Source of the DNA: Capronia americana
Taxonomy: Eukaryota > Ascomycota > Eurotiomycetes > Chaetothyriales > Herpotrichiellaceae
Assembly (NCBI GenBank): GCA_016110215.1
Contig: JADWQD010000003.1
Location: 2,790,001-2,854,000 of the forward strand
Reading direction: 5' to 3'
DNA: 64,000 nucleotides
Both the position numbers and the translations under genes were made by a program. Numbering within the stretch: the first letter of the stretch is position 1; each line of letters opens with the position of its first letter. The notes under the pieces are model-generated. The model was not told the DNA's origin. It saw nothing but the letters and a program-made list of their open reading frames with translations, and did not search any database. Of the stretch, positions 52,941-63,740 are shown piece by piece.

Positions 52941-55093
52941 ATGTCTGTCGAAGCCCCCAAGCCTGTTGAGGAGACACCTGTTGTCGAGGTCTCCAAGGCT
53001 CTGCCTGAACAACCAGAGGCCTCAACCGCTCCCGCAGACGCAACTGCCGCTGCTCCTGCCGACACCACTGAGACTACACCCGCTGCAGTGGAAGAGCCTG
53101 CTGTTGCTGCTGCCGCTACTCCGGAGGAACCTAAGAAGGATGAGGCTGTGGTCGATGTCGTCCCTGCGTCGGAAGGCGTCCTAGGCTACAAGGAACCTAC
53201 TTTCTTCAAGTATGTTGCCACAAACATGGGTGCTGTTGAAGGTGCTGTTGCTAACTTGCCGGATGTAGGAAATTCATCTTCACGAAGCACTACTTCTGGC
53301 TCCAAGAAGAGCCGTCAACGGCCGAATCCTTGACCAACTTCCTGCGATCCGAGAAGGCTGACACCAAACACTCCGACGCTGCGTGGGCACGTGAAACCGG
53401 AAAAGGCCTGCTCTTCTATTCCAAGCGTGTTGAGGACAAGGCGACCCCTGCTGGCATCATCAATCTGGTAAGCCATTCAACAGTCAGGCAAGATTGAACA
53501 CTACTGACATCCATATCAGACCGACGCTTCCCTGGTTACCAAGGAAGGATTCAACCAATTCTCGTTCAAGGCCGGCGCTCACCAGCATCGCTTCGAGGCT
53601 GCCACCTCCAAGGAACGCGACAGCTGGGTTCTCGCTGTTGAGAAGATCATCGAGGATACCAAAGGATTGAAGGACGAGATTACCAGTCGTGACAGCTACA
53701 AGAAGAATGTCGAGGAATACTGTAAGCATGCGTCATTGTTGACAGCTATCTGATCCACTTGTGATGCACGGCTAACGCAGCTCTAGCTAAACCTGCATTC
53801 GGCTCGGCTGCAGCTGCCGTCAAAACTCCCCGCTCCAAATCCAAGGAACCCAAAAAGTCCGTTGACGCTGCTACTGCCGCTGAAGCGGCGGCTGCTACTA
53901 GCGACACTGAGGAAGTTGTCAAGCCCACCAACACGGAGCGATCACAGTCCCGCAAGCGTGGTAGCATCTTTGGAACCCTTCTTGGAAAAAAGGATGAGCA
54001 TGCTGAGAAGAAAGAGGAGAAGGCCGAGGCCAAGAAGGAGGTGAAGGAAGAGAAGAAGGCTGAAGCCGCCGAGAAGAAAGATGAGGCCAAGGAAACCAAA
54101 GACGCTGGTAAAGCTGTAGATGCTGCGGAGGCTGCCGCCGCCGCCCCTGGTAAGTCGTCATCATTCTTGCTGTCGTTGCCTAGCTCCTAACCTCCGCCAG
54201 TTCCTGCTGCAGTCTTAGCCTCCGACAAGAAGGAAGAGAAGGAAGACTCCAGCCCTGTCGAGAAGAAGGGCAAGCGTGGCTCTGTCTTCGGCTCTTTGTT
54301 CAAGAACCGCATTTCCAGCCCGACTGCCGAGAAATCCGAGAAAGATGCCGTGGCGACCAGCGATGTCCCTCCTGTCTCGGAGACCGCTCCTAAACTTGAA
54401 GAGCCAATCGAGAACAAGCCAATTGACACCGCCGCTGTGACCGCCCCGGTGGACGCACCCGTTGCTACCGAGGAGCCTGCAGCTGCCGAGACGTCCGCCC
54501 CTAAGACAGACAAGAAGGGTGGCTTGCTGGGCTTCATCAAGAAAACCGAAGCTAAGCTTGAGGGCAAGAAGGAAGTCAAGGAAGAGGCCAAGGAAGACAA
54601 GGCAGGCGAGGCTATTGCTCAGGATCCCGTTGCCGCCGCCAGTGCAGAGCCCGCTGAGCCAGCCAGTGCCCACCAAGCTGTCACCACCGAACCCACAACC
54701 GAGTCTTCTGTGCCCGTCACCGAGGAGCGTCCTGCTCGTGACAACAAGCGTCGCACTTCTCTCTTCTTCAATAAGAAGCAGCCTGAGACGACCGAGGCTG
54801 ATGATACCGTCGCGGAGCCCAAGCGCGAAAAGTCTCCTCTCCCAGGAGGCAAGTTCATCGGTCAACTGGTCCGTCGCGCTAGTAAGGCGATCAAGTCTGA
54901 TGGCGCTAAGGAGAAGACCCCAACCGAGGCTGCTCCAGCTACCACATCGACTGAGGCCACCGCATCTGAGACCCCTGCGACTGTTCCGGACGCTACCGAG
55001 CCCACACCAACAGAACCACCCGCTGCCGAGCCCATCCAGTCAACCCCAGAACCCGTCGCCGCAACCGTTCCAGAGGTCAAGGCGACGGCTTGA
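52941..55093 (+). CDS. Meu6-like PH-domain protein with Lys/Ala/Glu-rich tail
   Basis: Five exons (52941-53209, 53269-53467, 53520-53721, 53787-54149, 54201-55093) give 641 aa. Introns of 51-65 bp have GTATGT/GTAAGC/GTAAGT donors and often GCTAAC/CCTAAC branch sites. An Ala/Glu/Pro-rich N-terminus leads to a PH domain coded by exons 1-3 (about 80-225: KEPTFFKKFIFTKHYFWLQ, GLLFYSKRVEDK, HRFEAATSKERDSWVLAVEK). The long tail is rich in Lys, Ala, Glu and Pro and holds four basic-hydrophobic modules (KRGSIFGTLL, KRGSVFGSLF, KGGLLGFIKK, KRRTSLFFNKK). Fission-yeast Meu6 is the closest named relative. PH domains bind phosphoinositides, so a peripheral membrane role is likely. High codon bias suggests strong expression. 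Confidence 0.88.
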
Positions 55094-56676
55094 AGGTCCG
55101 ACGAGGCCAGAGACAAGACTCCACGCACATCTCTGTCGCACCCATCTGGACTTTCTCGAGCATCTAGCCCAGTTGAGTTCGAGAAGTGGTGGGACGAGAA
55201 GACTTACAGCTCTCCTCCAGCAGTACCTCCTCGCAGCCCTTCTCGTCTCTCTGGCCTCGTGGTTGCGAGGTAGCTCGATATGGTTGGATCCCCGTCGCGG
55301 CCGGTCCCTTTTTGCTCACCATCTTGATTTTGAGATACCCAGATCTCTTGCGACTCATTGACGACAAACTCGGACACCGCTCATTTTTTGTTATCGTTTT
55401 TGTTTTTCAGGATACCCCACGCACTTTACTAGATCGAACCTGTTTGTTTTGCATGCTTTTGAGTTATACAGGGATTGTGTGTTTTGGTTTGTGCTTTCAA
55501 GTACAGATACCCACCTCGGCAAGTCTTGTCCTTATGAGAAGAGATACCCCCGACAGCGAGTTGTTAGTGGATGGAAACGGAAAAGGAAAGCAAGTTTTGT
55601 GAAGGGACAGGTGGGCTTATCAGCCTTTTCCTGTTCCTCATCCATGGTGGGCTACACTGAGCGAGGGATTTCTGTGGAGCAATGGCCATGTGTCGAAACT
55701 TTTTCACCCCCTGATCTTCCGTTCCAATTGAATCGGAATCAAGTGTTGGAGAAGGACATAATGAGCACCATGGTGAAGCAGAAACATGGCGACGGAAGAA
55801 CCCAGCTAGTGGACCATGCAAAGCAAGAAGACCAGACGTTAGGATAGTAATAGGTAATAATGCAAAAAAACTGATTCTATGTATGAGGTTGGTGTGCAAT
55901 GTACTTACGCGTCGGCTACTTGGCCGGGTCGGTTCGACTTCGCCTGGTACATTTTAGTTGCTGATGTTCGTGTAGAGTCTTGTCCAGTTCTCGAGGTGCA
56001 AGGAACTCTCCACCGCGGGACACACAAAGGTAGCACAGACCTACAGTACTCGTACTATGTATGCATATACCCTCTCTGCTTCGTATATAAGTGTTTATCT
56101 AACCAGCCTGCCTGCCATCTAGCCAGTTAGCTTGAGACCAACCAAGAGCGTTCTCGTGGTGATCATGTATGGCCCTCCGCCAATGCCAGTCTACGCCCTC
56201 CCCCTCTAATTGGTCCTGTGAGCTTTTAACTGCTACTGCCCACTGGACTGTAGGGGAAGAGCCATGTGGCATGGGCGTGCGAAGAAATGGTCTTCCCCAG
56301 TAAGACAACAAGTAAGTAGAGAGAGAGAGTGGTGGGTCGACTGGCCGGTAGGTGATTGAATAACTCATGATTGGTGTTTTGACATTCGATATTTGATATT
56401 TGTACAGTAAATGTGGATGGGTGGATGGGTGGATGGAAGGACGCATCGGTCTGTCTCCTCCGTCCTCCTGTCCGAGTTCCTATGGGCAGCGAACGAGTTT
56501 TTTGAGCCTCGACGTCACGAAAAGAGGGAGCCGGACGGCACGCCGCATCCTGTCAATTGGATGATTTTCGGCTGGACATGTAGCTTTGTACCCGGTACAA
56601 CGTGTACGATAGCGTTCATCCTGCGGCAGCAGGTGACGGGATGGCTCTGCTCCCAACACTAGGAGCACGACACGTC
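55094..56676. other. Convergent 3' intergenic region
   Basis: 1.58 kb between the Meu6-like stop (+) and the stop of the large disordered protein (-). It holds a GTGGATGG tandem repeat at 56413-56436 and otherwise nothing supported. Confidence 0.45.
56413..56436 (+). repeat. Perfect tandem 8-mer GTGGATGG x3
   Basis: Three head-to-tail copies without mismatch in non-coding sequence, downstream of two convergent genes. Likely a microsatellite. Confidence 0.8.
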
Positions 56677-59490
56677 TCAACTCTCGATCCTTCGCTTCAA
56701 CCTTTGCCAAAGTCCTCTTATACCCTTCTTTCTATTTGCTCTCGCCTCTTCCTCTGCCTGTTCCATTATAGCCTCGAGTCGAGCGATGCCCGTGGTTCTG
56801 CCTGGCCCTGTATCCACACCAGCACCTGGCCCGGCAGCATGTGCTCTCTGTCTTCCTGTCTCTAAACCACTCCCCGTCCATTGATCCAGAGAGCTCAGGG
56901 CCGTGTCTGTGGGATGGTCTGGCATCGAGATCGACGCGCATCCTGAATGTGACACCGGCTCCATGCCGGCTTTCGACTTCCGTCTTGCCTTCGCCTTCGC
57001 CATCGTCTTCCACGGCAGGCTCGTTAGGGAGGACAGACGGTGAGGATCGTTTCGGGCGGAGCGCGGGCTACCTCTGTCGGGCGGATGGCGGGATATATCT
57101 GGTGGGGGGAGGGCGGCGTCCGGGTCCGAGTCCGGTTCGCTTTGGTCTTCTCCCCCCTCTTCCACTCCCTCCTCGTCTCGTTCATCGTCTCCCTCTCCTG
57201 CCGGCCCAACAAGATCGTCCAGGCCGGCATTTGAGACGGTGAGGTCGGGTTCCCATTCCATACTGCGCTCTGACGAGATGTCGTCAAACGCGGTCACAAG
57301 GTTCCTACACAATGTCGCAGACTGAGGCCTCCACTCGGCGGTCTGAGGTCTTGATGTCAAGGATCCGGATCGCGGTCCAAGTCTAGGAGTGAAATCTGCG
57401 TAGAATGGCGTGGGAGTCGCTCCCTTGGGTGTAGTAATCTTTTGTGGCACAGGCGCTGTCGGGACTGCCCAAATCTCGCTGCCCTCATCTTCGCCGTCGA
57501 TTCTGGCGTCGATTACGGTATTGCCACCGCTCGGGATGATTGAGTTCGGAACGCTAGCGGGTCGGGAGTTTCCTAACCACTTCTTGGACGCCCTTACCGG
57601 GTCCTGCTTTTGTCGTGACCTTGACGTTTTCTGTAGCTTGGCGCTTGACATGTTGTCTACCTGCTTCTGCTTCTGCTTCTTGTGCTGCGGCGACCGCACA
57701 ATGGACGGCACGCCGATATTGGAGATAGCGATGCGGGTCTGCGTCGCCGGTCTGGATGGCGATGTGTGCCGGGCCTTGGATGCCGTCGGCGACGGAATAG
57801 GCGTGGGGATCCGCATTCTCATCTCCTCTTCTGACTTGAGCTTTTGAACATGTCTCGCAGAAGGAGTCTGTTGCGTGGATGTGGTCGAGCCGGTGGGGGA
57901 TAGTGGTATCAATCCACCAGCACCGCACTCATCGCATTCGACGCTATTTGTCCCGTTGTGCGCGTCGCTCCTGACCGAGGCGGTCCGTAATCCGACTGGT
58001 GTTGACGGTCTGCCGATATCCTTTCGAGCTGACCGAGGCAGCATCGACGGCGAAAGATTGGGCCTCCCATCATTCCCCAGAATGACATTGTCGGTCGCCC
58101 CGCGATATCGCTCGTCAATGTAAATGTCTGTGAGAATCCCATTCATCGCGTCCTCAGGCTCTTCGTCGTCAGAAAAGTGAGAGAAATCGGGCTCGACAGG
58201 CGGATTTACCTCATGGGCACTGAGCCCGTCACAAGTGAGTGCCAAAGCCACATCGTTCCGCGGAGCTGTCGTGTCATTGCATCTTGCCGGACGTTCTGAT
58301 CCGAGTGAGCGATGCAGAGCCTCGAGAGGAAGCGTTGGTCCTTCAATAGGGTTATCAGAGTCATCATCTCGCCGAGTCGACTCTGTCGACATCTTAGCAT
58401 CCTTGTCTCGTATTGCCCGGCCAGGTACAGCGGGGGGCATGCCGTTAGTTTCGAGGGGCTCTTCTTCTTTCCGATCGAGGATGGTATGTTCAAGAGCACT
58501 AGTCTGTGATGTCAAGGAAGGGACGGACTTCGCCTCGGCGAAGGGCTCAAGATGAGCTTCGTCTCGGCAATTGCCACGATCCTCTTCGTCGGAAATGTCA
58601 GTGAAGCTTATGTGGTCACGTCTGTGTGACGGACGGGTTGGAGATTTTGGAAGCTCTGGCAAAACCCGTGCGGCACAGGGTGAGGATAATGCTGAGCCCA
58701 GGACGGATGCAGATCCTCGTTCAGTAAGGAGTGCTCCAGGCTCAGCCATCGTGTCATGTCCTCGTGGTTTGAGTTGCGCTGGGAAACCCAGGAATTCATG
58801 GATAGAAAGAAGCGGCTCGGCGATATCGTCGCTCCGAGATCTTGTTGAGTCAAGTGCGATCAGACTGTGTTGTCTCGGAGATCGATTTTGATCGCCCAGA
58901 TCATCCTTCAGTTCGTACTTCTGCGCAGCCAGAGACGCGACATGGTTCTGTACCAGTCTCGTGAAACCAATGCCAGCACTGGCAGACCAATTGCACACTC
59001 CTGTCGATGATTGTGGCCGCCGCATCGAACTTGACATCTCGGGCGCCGCATCGAAAGGGAATGATAGGCGACTCGCTGCCGGGAAATTTGGGTCAGAGGG
59101 CAGTGAATCCTGCCTCTGGGTGTCGTCCTCTGCATTGTCCTCGTCGCTGTCGACAATGATAGTACGCGCTCTAGATCTGGGTGTGACATTGTGAGGTTCA
59201 CCGAGAGTTTGAAAGTTATTCGCTGCCCCGTTTCGAGGTTGGCGAGAAACCGCTCCGCTCTCTGAGACAGTGCTAGCACGCTTCCTCCATTTGGACGTTC
59301 TGCTCGATTCTGGTCGTGTGGACCGGTGATCGTGACTCGGTGGAGCGGAAGGAGCTCTTCCTCTTGTCGCAAACCCTGGTTGAATAGTTGAAGAGTTTAG
59401 ATAGTCCAGGTGTTTGTCATCCGGTTGACTGATGATACCACGACTCGAGTACGTTGCCAGTACAACGCCGTGTGAATACTTGCTCGGCAT
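56677..59490 (-). CDS. Large disordered protein of unknown function
   Basis: A single open frame of 937 aa from the ATG at 59490 (MPSKYSHGVVLATYSSRG). The frame extends upstream without another ATG. I do not recognise the family. Almost the whole protein is Ser/Pro/Arg/Asp-rich and predicted disordered. Possible folded elements are the first ~45 residues and a basic C-terminal helix (ARLEAIMEQAEEEARANRKK, then GIRGLWQRLKRRIES). A CDECG motif near residue 530 (VECDECGAGG) is a lone Cys pair. Basic stretches (KKQKQKQ, AKAKARRKSKAG) suggest a nuclear protein. Short introns in this long frame cannot be ruled out. The length of uninterrupted frame in this GC range supports a real gene. Confidence 0.65.
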   Translation of the reverse strand: MPSKYSHGVVLATYSSRGIISQPDDKHLDYLNSSTIQPGFATRGRAPSAPPSHDHRSTRPESSRTSKWRKRASTVSESGAVSRQPRNGAANNFQTLGEPHNVTPRSRARTIIVDSDEDNAEDDTQRQDSLPSDPNFPAASRLSFPFDAAPEMSSSMRRPQSSTGVCNWSASAGIGFTRLVQNHVASLAAQKYELKDDLGDQNRSPRQHSLIALDSTRSRSDDIAEPLLSIHEFLGFPAQLKPRGHDTMAEPGALLTERGSASVLGSALSSPCAARVLPELPKSPTRPSHRRDHISFTDISDEEDRGNCRDEAHLEPFAEAKSVPSLTSQTSALEHTILDRKEEEPLETNGMPPAVPGRAIRDKDAKMSTESTRRDDDSDNPIEGPTLPLEALHRSLGSERPARCNDTTAPRNDVALALTCDGLSAHEVNPPVEPDFSHFSDDEEPEDAMNGILTDIYIDERYRGATDNVILGNDGRPNLSPSMLPRSARKDIGRPSTPVGLRTASVRSDAHNGTNSVECDECGAGGLIPLSPTGSTTSTQQTPSARHVQKLKSEEEMRMRIPTPIPSPTASKARHTSPSRPATQTRIAISNIGVPSIVRSPQHKKQKQKQVDNMSSAKLQKTSRSRQKQDPVRASKKWLGNSRPASVPNSIIPSGGNTVIDARIDGEDEGSEIWAVPTAPVPQKITTPKGATPTPFYADFTPRLGPRSGSLTSRPQTAEWRPQSATLCRNLVTAFDDISSERSMEWEPDLTVSNAGLDDLVGPAGEGDDERDEEGVEEGGEDQSEPDSDPDAALPPPDISRHPPDRGSPRSARNDPHRLSSLTSLPWKTMAKAKARRKSKAGMEPVSHSGCASISMPDHPTDTALSSLDQWTGSGLETGRQRAHAAGPGAGVDTGPGRTTGIARLEAIMEQAEEEARANRKKGIRGLWQRLKRRIES
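57661..57680 (+). repeat. Short (CTTCTG)n run coding Gln/Lys
   Basis: About three units of a hexamer that encode KQKQKQ in the minus-strand disordered protein. Confidence 0.65.
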
Positions 59491-60859
59491 CTCTGTCGTA
59501 AATCGCCGTGGAAGCCGTTGTTCTGCAATCTGGGGAAGAGTTGCGCCAGGGAACAGAACAAGGGGCGCAATGGACAAAATGCATCCGCAGCTGACTGAAT
59601 ACTTTCCCTATGGCTGATAGCCGATTGCGGGCTGGAACGCCTGCAGGTCACATTTTTTGACTTTCTCGGCTGTTCAGAGTTTGCTCATGTCGCGGGGAAG
59701 AAGATTAGCGATCTGTAAGGGCAAGACAGGCAAGCTGGGCCACCGAGCGAGTAGTATTGCGAGGCTATATCAGCTATCTTTGGAAGTCGAGAAGCAATGC
59801 AAGCGTTGAAGCTCAAACATAGCTTCGCGGCAAGACCCTGAATGGCCATGAAGAAGACGGTGACATAGTGGCGATTGACCATGACCTACCAGGAGCTGTA
59901 AAGAGTGTGCATTGTGGGGGAACCAGCTCTTCATCGAATCTTGTGGAGGTACTGTTAGCCCCCTACTGTGTGCACAGTGTGGATTGGAATTCGAGCCTCG
60001 AGGCGAACGGCCGAAAGGCTGCAGGAGAAGGTTTGCAGCGCTGAAACATGCCGGATTCCGCAGGCGTGAATAGGGGTGAGGGCCCAAAGAAGCAAGGTTG
60101 GCATCTCATTCAAAGCTTAAGGCACGATGCAGGTGGCGTTTCGCATGGCTCGATGCTGCTTGGCGACACTGACTCGATGATGACTGGGCGCCGAGGACAG
60201 GGGAAGGGATCTCGTGCATCAATAGTGATTCGTTTGATTGAACTTTACCCTCTAGATCGGCTTAGCAGGTGCAGCAACACGCACATGGGAGAGGCACTTA
60301 CTCGCCCTCGCAGCATCAACAAGCACATCTTCTCTCGGTCGGTAGGAGCACTTGCAAACTGCGTCAAGACGAACTCGAGAAAACCCTGGAGTTACTAAGG
60401 ATAGTGCGCTCTTTGTCAATTCGGAGAGTGAAGCCGGCGGAACTCGCCATCCGCAATCGACTCCACGTGATCATGGGCATAGTCACTTCGAACATCCCGG
60501 CGAGTCCTCCTTCTCATCGAGCAGTCATCGGTGGAAACATCTAGGGTGTGTACCTCGAACATGTCTAGTCGCGTTCGCCGGCCTATTTCGCACATGCTGA
60601 CCAGTCTATGCAACCGCCTCCCTCTCATCCTCGAACCAGTAATGAGTCTTCTACTCTGCACCGGTATTCCATGCGTCGCTGCACATAAACCCGAGCTTCC
60701 ATCAGCTTTGGGTATCCTGAGATGCCCAAATATAACCGTTCGAGACAGCGATCTGTTCCACCTGATTGGCTACGTCTTGACTGATACTCTCTTGGTGTCC
60801 TCTTGCGACGCCGGTCTATGTCAAAGACGTGTAATGTATCACCCTCAGATCAACACTCC
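59491..60859. promoter_or_regulatory. Intergenic region upstream of the disordered-protein gene
   Basis: 1.37 kb between two minus-strand genes. Short frames (for example 60531-60941 plus) have no supporting features. Confidence 0.4.
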
Positions 60860-61942
60860 TCAAACATATTGTCTGGAATCCTTTTCCCTCTGCATCTCCA
60901 CGGTCTCACTGGGCGGAGTCGACGGCATGCTTGCACCCTGAGTATCTTTGACCGTGGCTGGAACGGTAGATGTTGATGGCGGCGGAACATAGGCGCTCGA
61001 AAGTCGGGGGAAGCAGAAGCCAGGATGGAAGATTGTCTGGACGATTGTGGCGATGATTACCATGCTGTTGAAGAGCATTACAGTCAGCTTGGAAATAGAA
61101 CCACTAACCAAGGTGGCCCCAAGACAAAGGTGGACTTACCATCCATCAAGAGCAATAAAAGCGGGTTCAAACTGCATCACCGGATTCGCCCAGCCTCCTG
61201 CCATCTCAACGATACGGTAGATGCATCGAACAACAATGGCCGCGTACGCCAGAATAAACCCATACACGAATAGGCGGAACTTGGTACTGTCCAGAAAGTG
61301 TATGGCCTCAGGTGTAAAGGGTACGTTTCGGGCTTTCCATCGACGAAACCCATACCACGATGCAGCAGTGCCGAAGAAGAATAAGGTCACAACCTGGAAG
61401 GCGATACCAGCCATCATCAAGTTATCGCCGGTGTCCTGTTGGGATTGATTGTCGTCGGCCGTGGCTGCCATGCCGCCTCCGATGGCCTGCAAAACCAGAG
61501 ATACCAAATCACCAGTAATGAAGATCCATGTATACCACTTTGGTTTGATGCGGGAGAATTCGGGCCCGAAGCAGAGAGTGATGTGCTTGAGGACGAGATA
61601 GATGGCGGCCGAGTTGAATGCGGGTCCTAGAATCAGACAGCAGATCTGAATCTGAAATCCGATTTCGTCAAAAGGATTGTGATGGAGAATGACGCGGCCA
61701 ACATAGCCAAGGGCCTGGTCAGCGCAGGCCAGCAGCATGGCGATCAGGTAAGTCCAAGTCTTGTACCGGATGCCAAAGAGGAGTTGCAGGGCGCCGCACA
61801 TGGCGAAGACGGCAACGAAAAATGCATTTGCACCGATGCTGGGATAGTATCCGTAGATAGAATGCTCAACCGGACACCGTGGTGTTACTTCGGTGCAGTT
61901 GCCGAGAGGAAGGTAAAAGGTCGAGTTGGCGGACTGGGCCAT
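60860..61942 (-). CDS. RTA1-like seven-transmembrane protein
   Basis: Two exons (61942-61140 and 61064-60860) with a 75-bp intron (GTAAGT to CAACAG, phase 2) give 335 aa. The junction reads IALDG-C-MVIIATIVQTIFHPG, as in RTA1 proteins; an earlier AAG acceptor would give an in-frame stop. Seven hydrophobic segments follow a short N-terminal tail (SIYGYYPSIGANAFFVAVF, YLIAMLLACADQALGYVGR, FNSAAIYLVLKHI and so on). Conserved family elements include LGYVGR and GPAFNSAAIY. RTA1/RSB1/PUG1-type proteins act in lipid translocation, sterol or toxic-compound tolerance at the plasma membrane. The cytosolic tail is Ser/Thr/Pro-rich. The start (MAQSANSTFYLPLGNC) carries an N-glycosylation site (NST), typical for the exposed tail. 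Confidence 0.9.
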
Positions 61943-63740
61943 CGCTGGTGTTGACTGAAAAATATGAGAGACACAATTATACAGGTAGGGTGCTGGGGAG
62001 CAGGGACATCGACAACGAGGTCTTTGGATATATGTCTTGGTTGAAATCCCCACCGTCAATTGCCACACGGACTTTCAGCTATATGTATCCCAAGGGGCTT
62101 GTGGACGATCAGGCAGCCGCAAAAAGCGAAATGGTGAATCACCTGTCCTCGACAAGGCAAGCTTTTGCTTTTCCTTAAAAGGCCCATTGGATGGGTATCC
62201 AGGAGGACATATTCCACTTCCGCCGGCTGAGCAGGCCATTGCCCAAAGTCTGGAGGTATCGTCACAATGGCAGAACGCCCGAAAGGGCGCTTGTTGCGAT
62301 ATTACGGATACGTGAGGCTGGATCGGGTTGAGGAGTCATGACGGCCAGCCGACAAATGAAAATTCTGTCTTGCTCGGACCGTCCGCACCACGTATACGAA
62401 GTGGGGACGTTGCCTCGTGGTTGATGCTCGTGTCGGGTGAATAGCCAGACGTTCAAGCTTTGTCGGGCCATTGGTACAGCAAGTTGAATACCCAAGCTTG
62501 TGGAATGATCTCGCAAGAAGGGCCCGAAACGGGTTAACGAGGGCACGGCACGGCAGGGCAACGTTGTCGGGCAAGGCTGCATGAGTTGCCCACAGGATTT
62601 GCCAATGGCGACGAAGCAGCCAGTGTCTCGGGCGCGATAACGAGACCCTCCATGCTGTGCCGTATTCGACGCTGCCATCCGCTACCTACTCGTACACAGT
62701 ACGGGTCGACGTTTTCACCGGCCGATCACCAACAAGCGCTTGGCGGTCGGACGAACTCACCTTCCGAACCGAGGGACCTCGAAATAGTCAGTCTTTTGGC
62801 CGTTGAGGTGACGATAATTGGGGTCTCTTTATTCATTCCTGCAAATTGCTGACCGGAGTTTGTCCAGCGCAATAAACCATTCTTGCTTTTCTTGCTTTTC
62901 TTGCTAAAGGATTCATCTGGCAGTTGACGTGTCACGTACCTCGTACAGGGGTGCGAGATACGACGAGGTGGGGGTGTGTGGTGTACGGAGCAGCATCTGA
63001 CGTAGTGGCGAACTTCAGCAAATCGAGACATTTAAACTGTCCTGTCACGCCTGTCCAGACGTGTCTCACAGGTGACACTGACAGAGCGCCCCTACTAATA
63101 AAGGGTGACATGTCGCATACAGGTGCTATCGGGTCAACTGCAACGCTTAGGTGCTAAGCTTGACGACAAACCCTCTGTCAAAGCATCTATCGACGTGTTG
63201 TCCTGCGAGGTTCCTGACAATGAATCCGCCACCCCGGCTTAGCCCAAACATCGACTGCAAACACGACTTGAGCTGGCTCTCCAGGTTATGGAATGCTCAG
63301 AACCTCTGGCCAGAACCTCTGACCACCGTGATTTACAGACGCGGCCGTCGTCACCGACGTCATTTAACCTCGGGTTCTACGAGTACAATTCTGTTAACCG
63401 CAGCATAGACATTTCAGCATTCCTAACCACACGTGTCTTCCTAGGTTCAAGCCTGTTCGCCCAGTCATGAAAGATTATCAGTTCCACGCTCCCCGCGAAC
63501 GCGTGTTGGAGGCCGTGGCGTTCAAGCGACCCAAGCTTTGCAAGCTTTACTAGGCGTCACCTGGAATGTGAACCTAGTAATGGGAGGAGGTAAGGGCGCA
63601 GGATATTGCCCCTTGACGAGTCCTATTTCCCAAGACAAGACCAATTTGTCGTTCACAATCAATTCTATGTGCACTCGACTGCCATAGTTGCTTGCTAATA
63701 TACTGACCCTCCGAGTCCTGTTCTGAGCTGATAGACCATC
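61943..63740. promoter_or_regulatory. Divergent intergenic region at the right end
   Basis: 1.8 kb between the RTA1-like gene and the right-edge gene. It contains the tandem repeat at 62880-62905. No other gene is supported. Confidence 0.4.
62880..62905 (+). repeat. Tandem 9-mer TTCTTGCTT x2.9
   Basis: Nearly three perfect head-to-tail units in non-coding sequence, pyrimidine-rich on the plus strand. Role unknown. Confidence 0.8.

Noticed and set aside
53210..53333. Read-through of Meu6-like intron 1 as coding
   Set aside because: It would end the protein at 53333 and destroy the PH domain; strong GTATGT donor and GCTAAC branch site support splicing.
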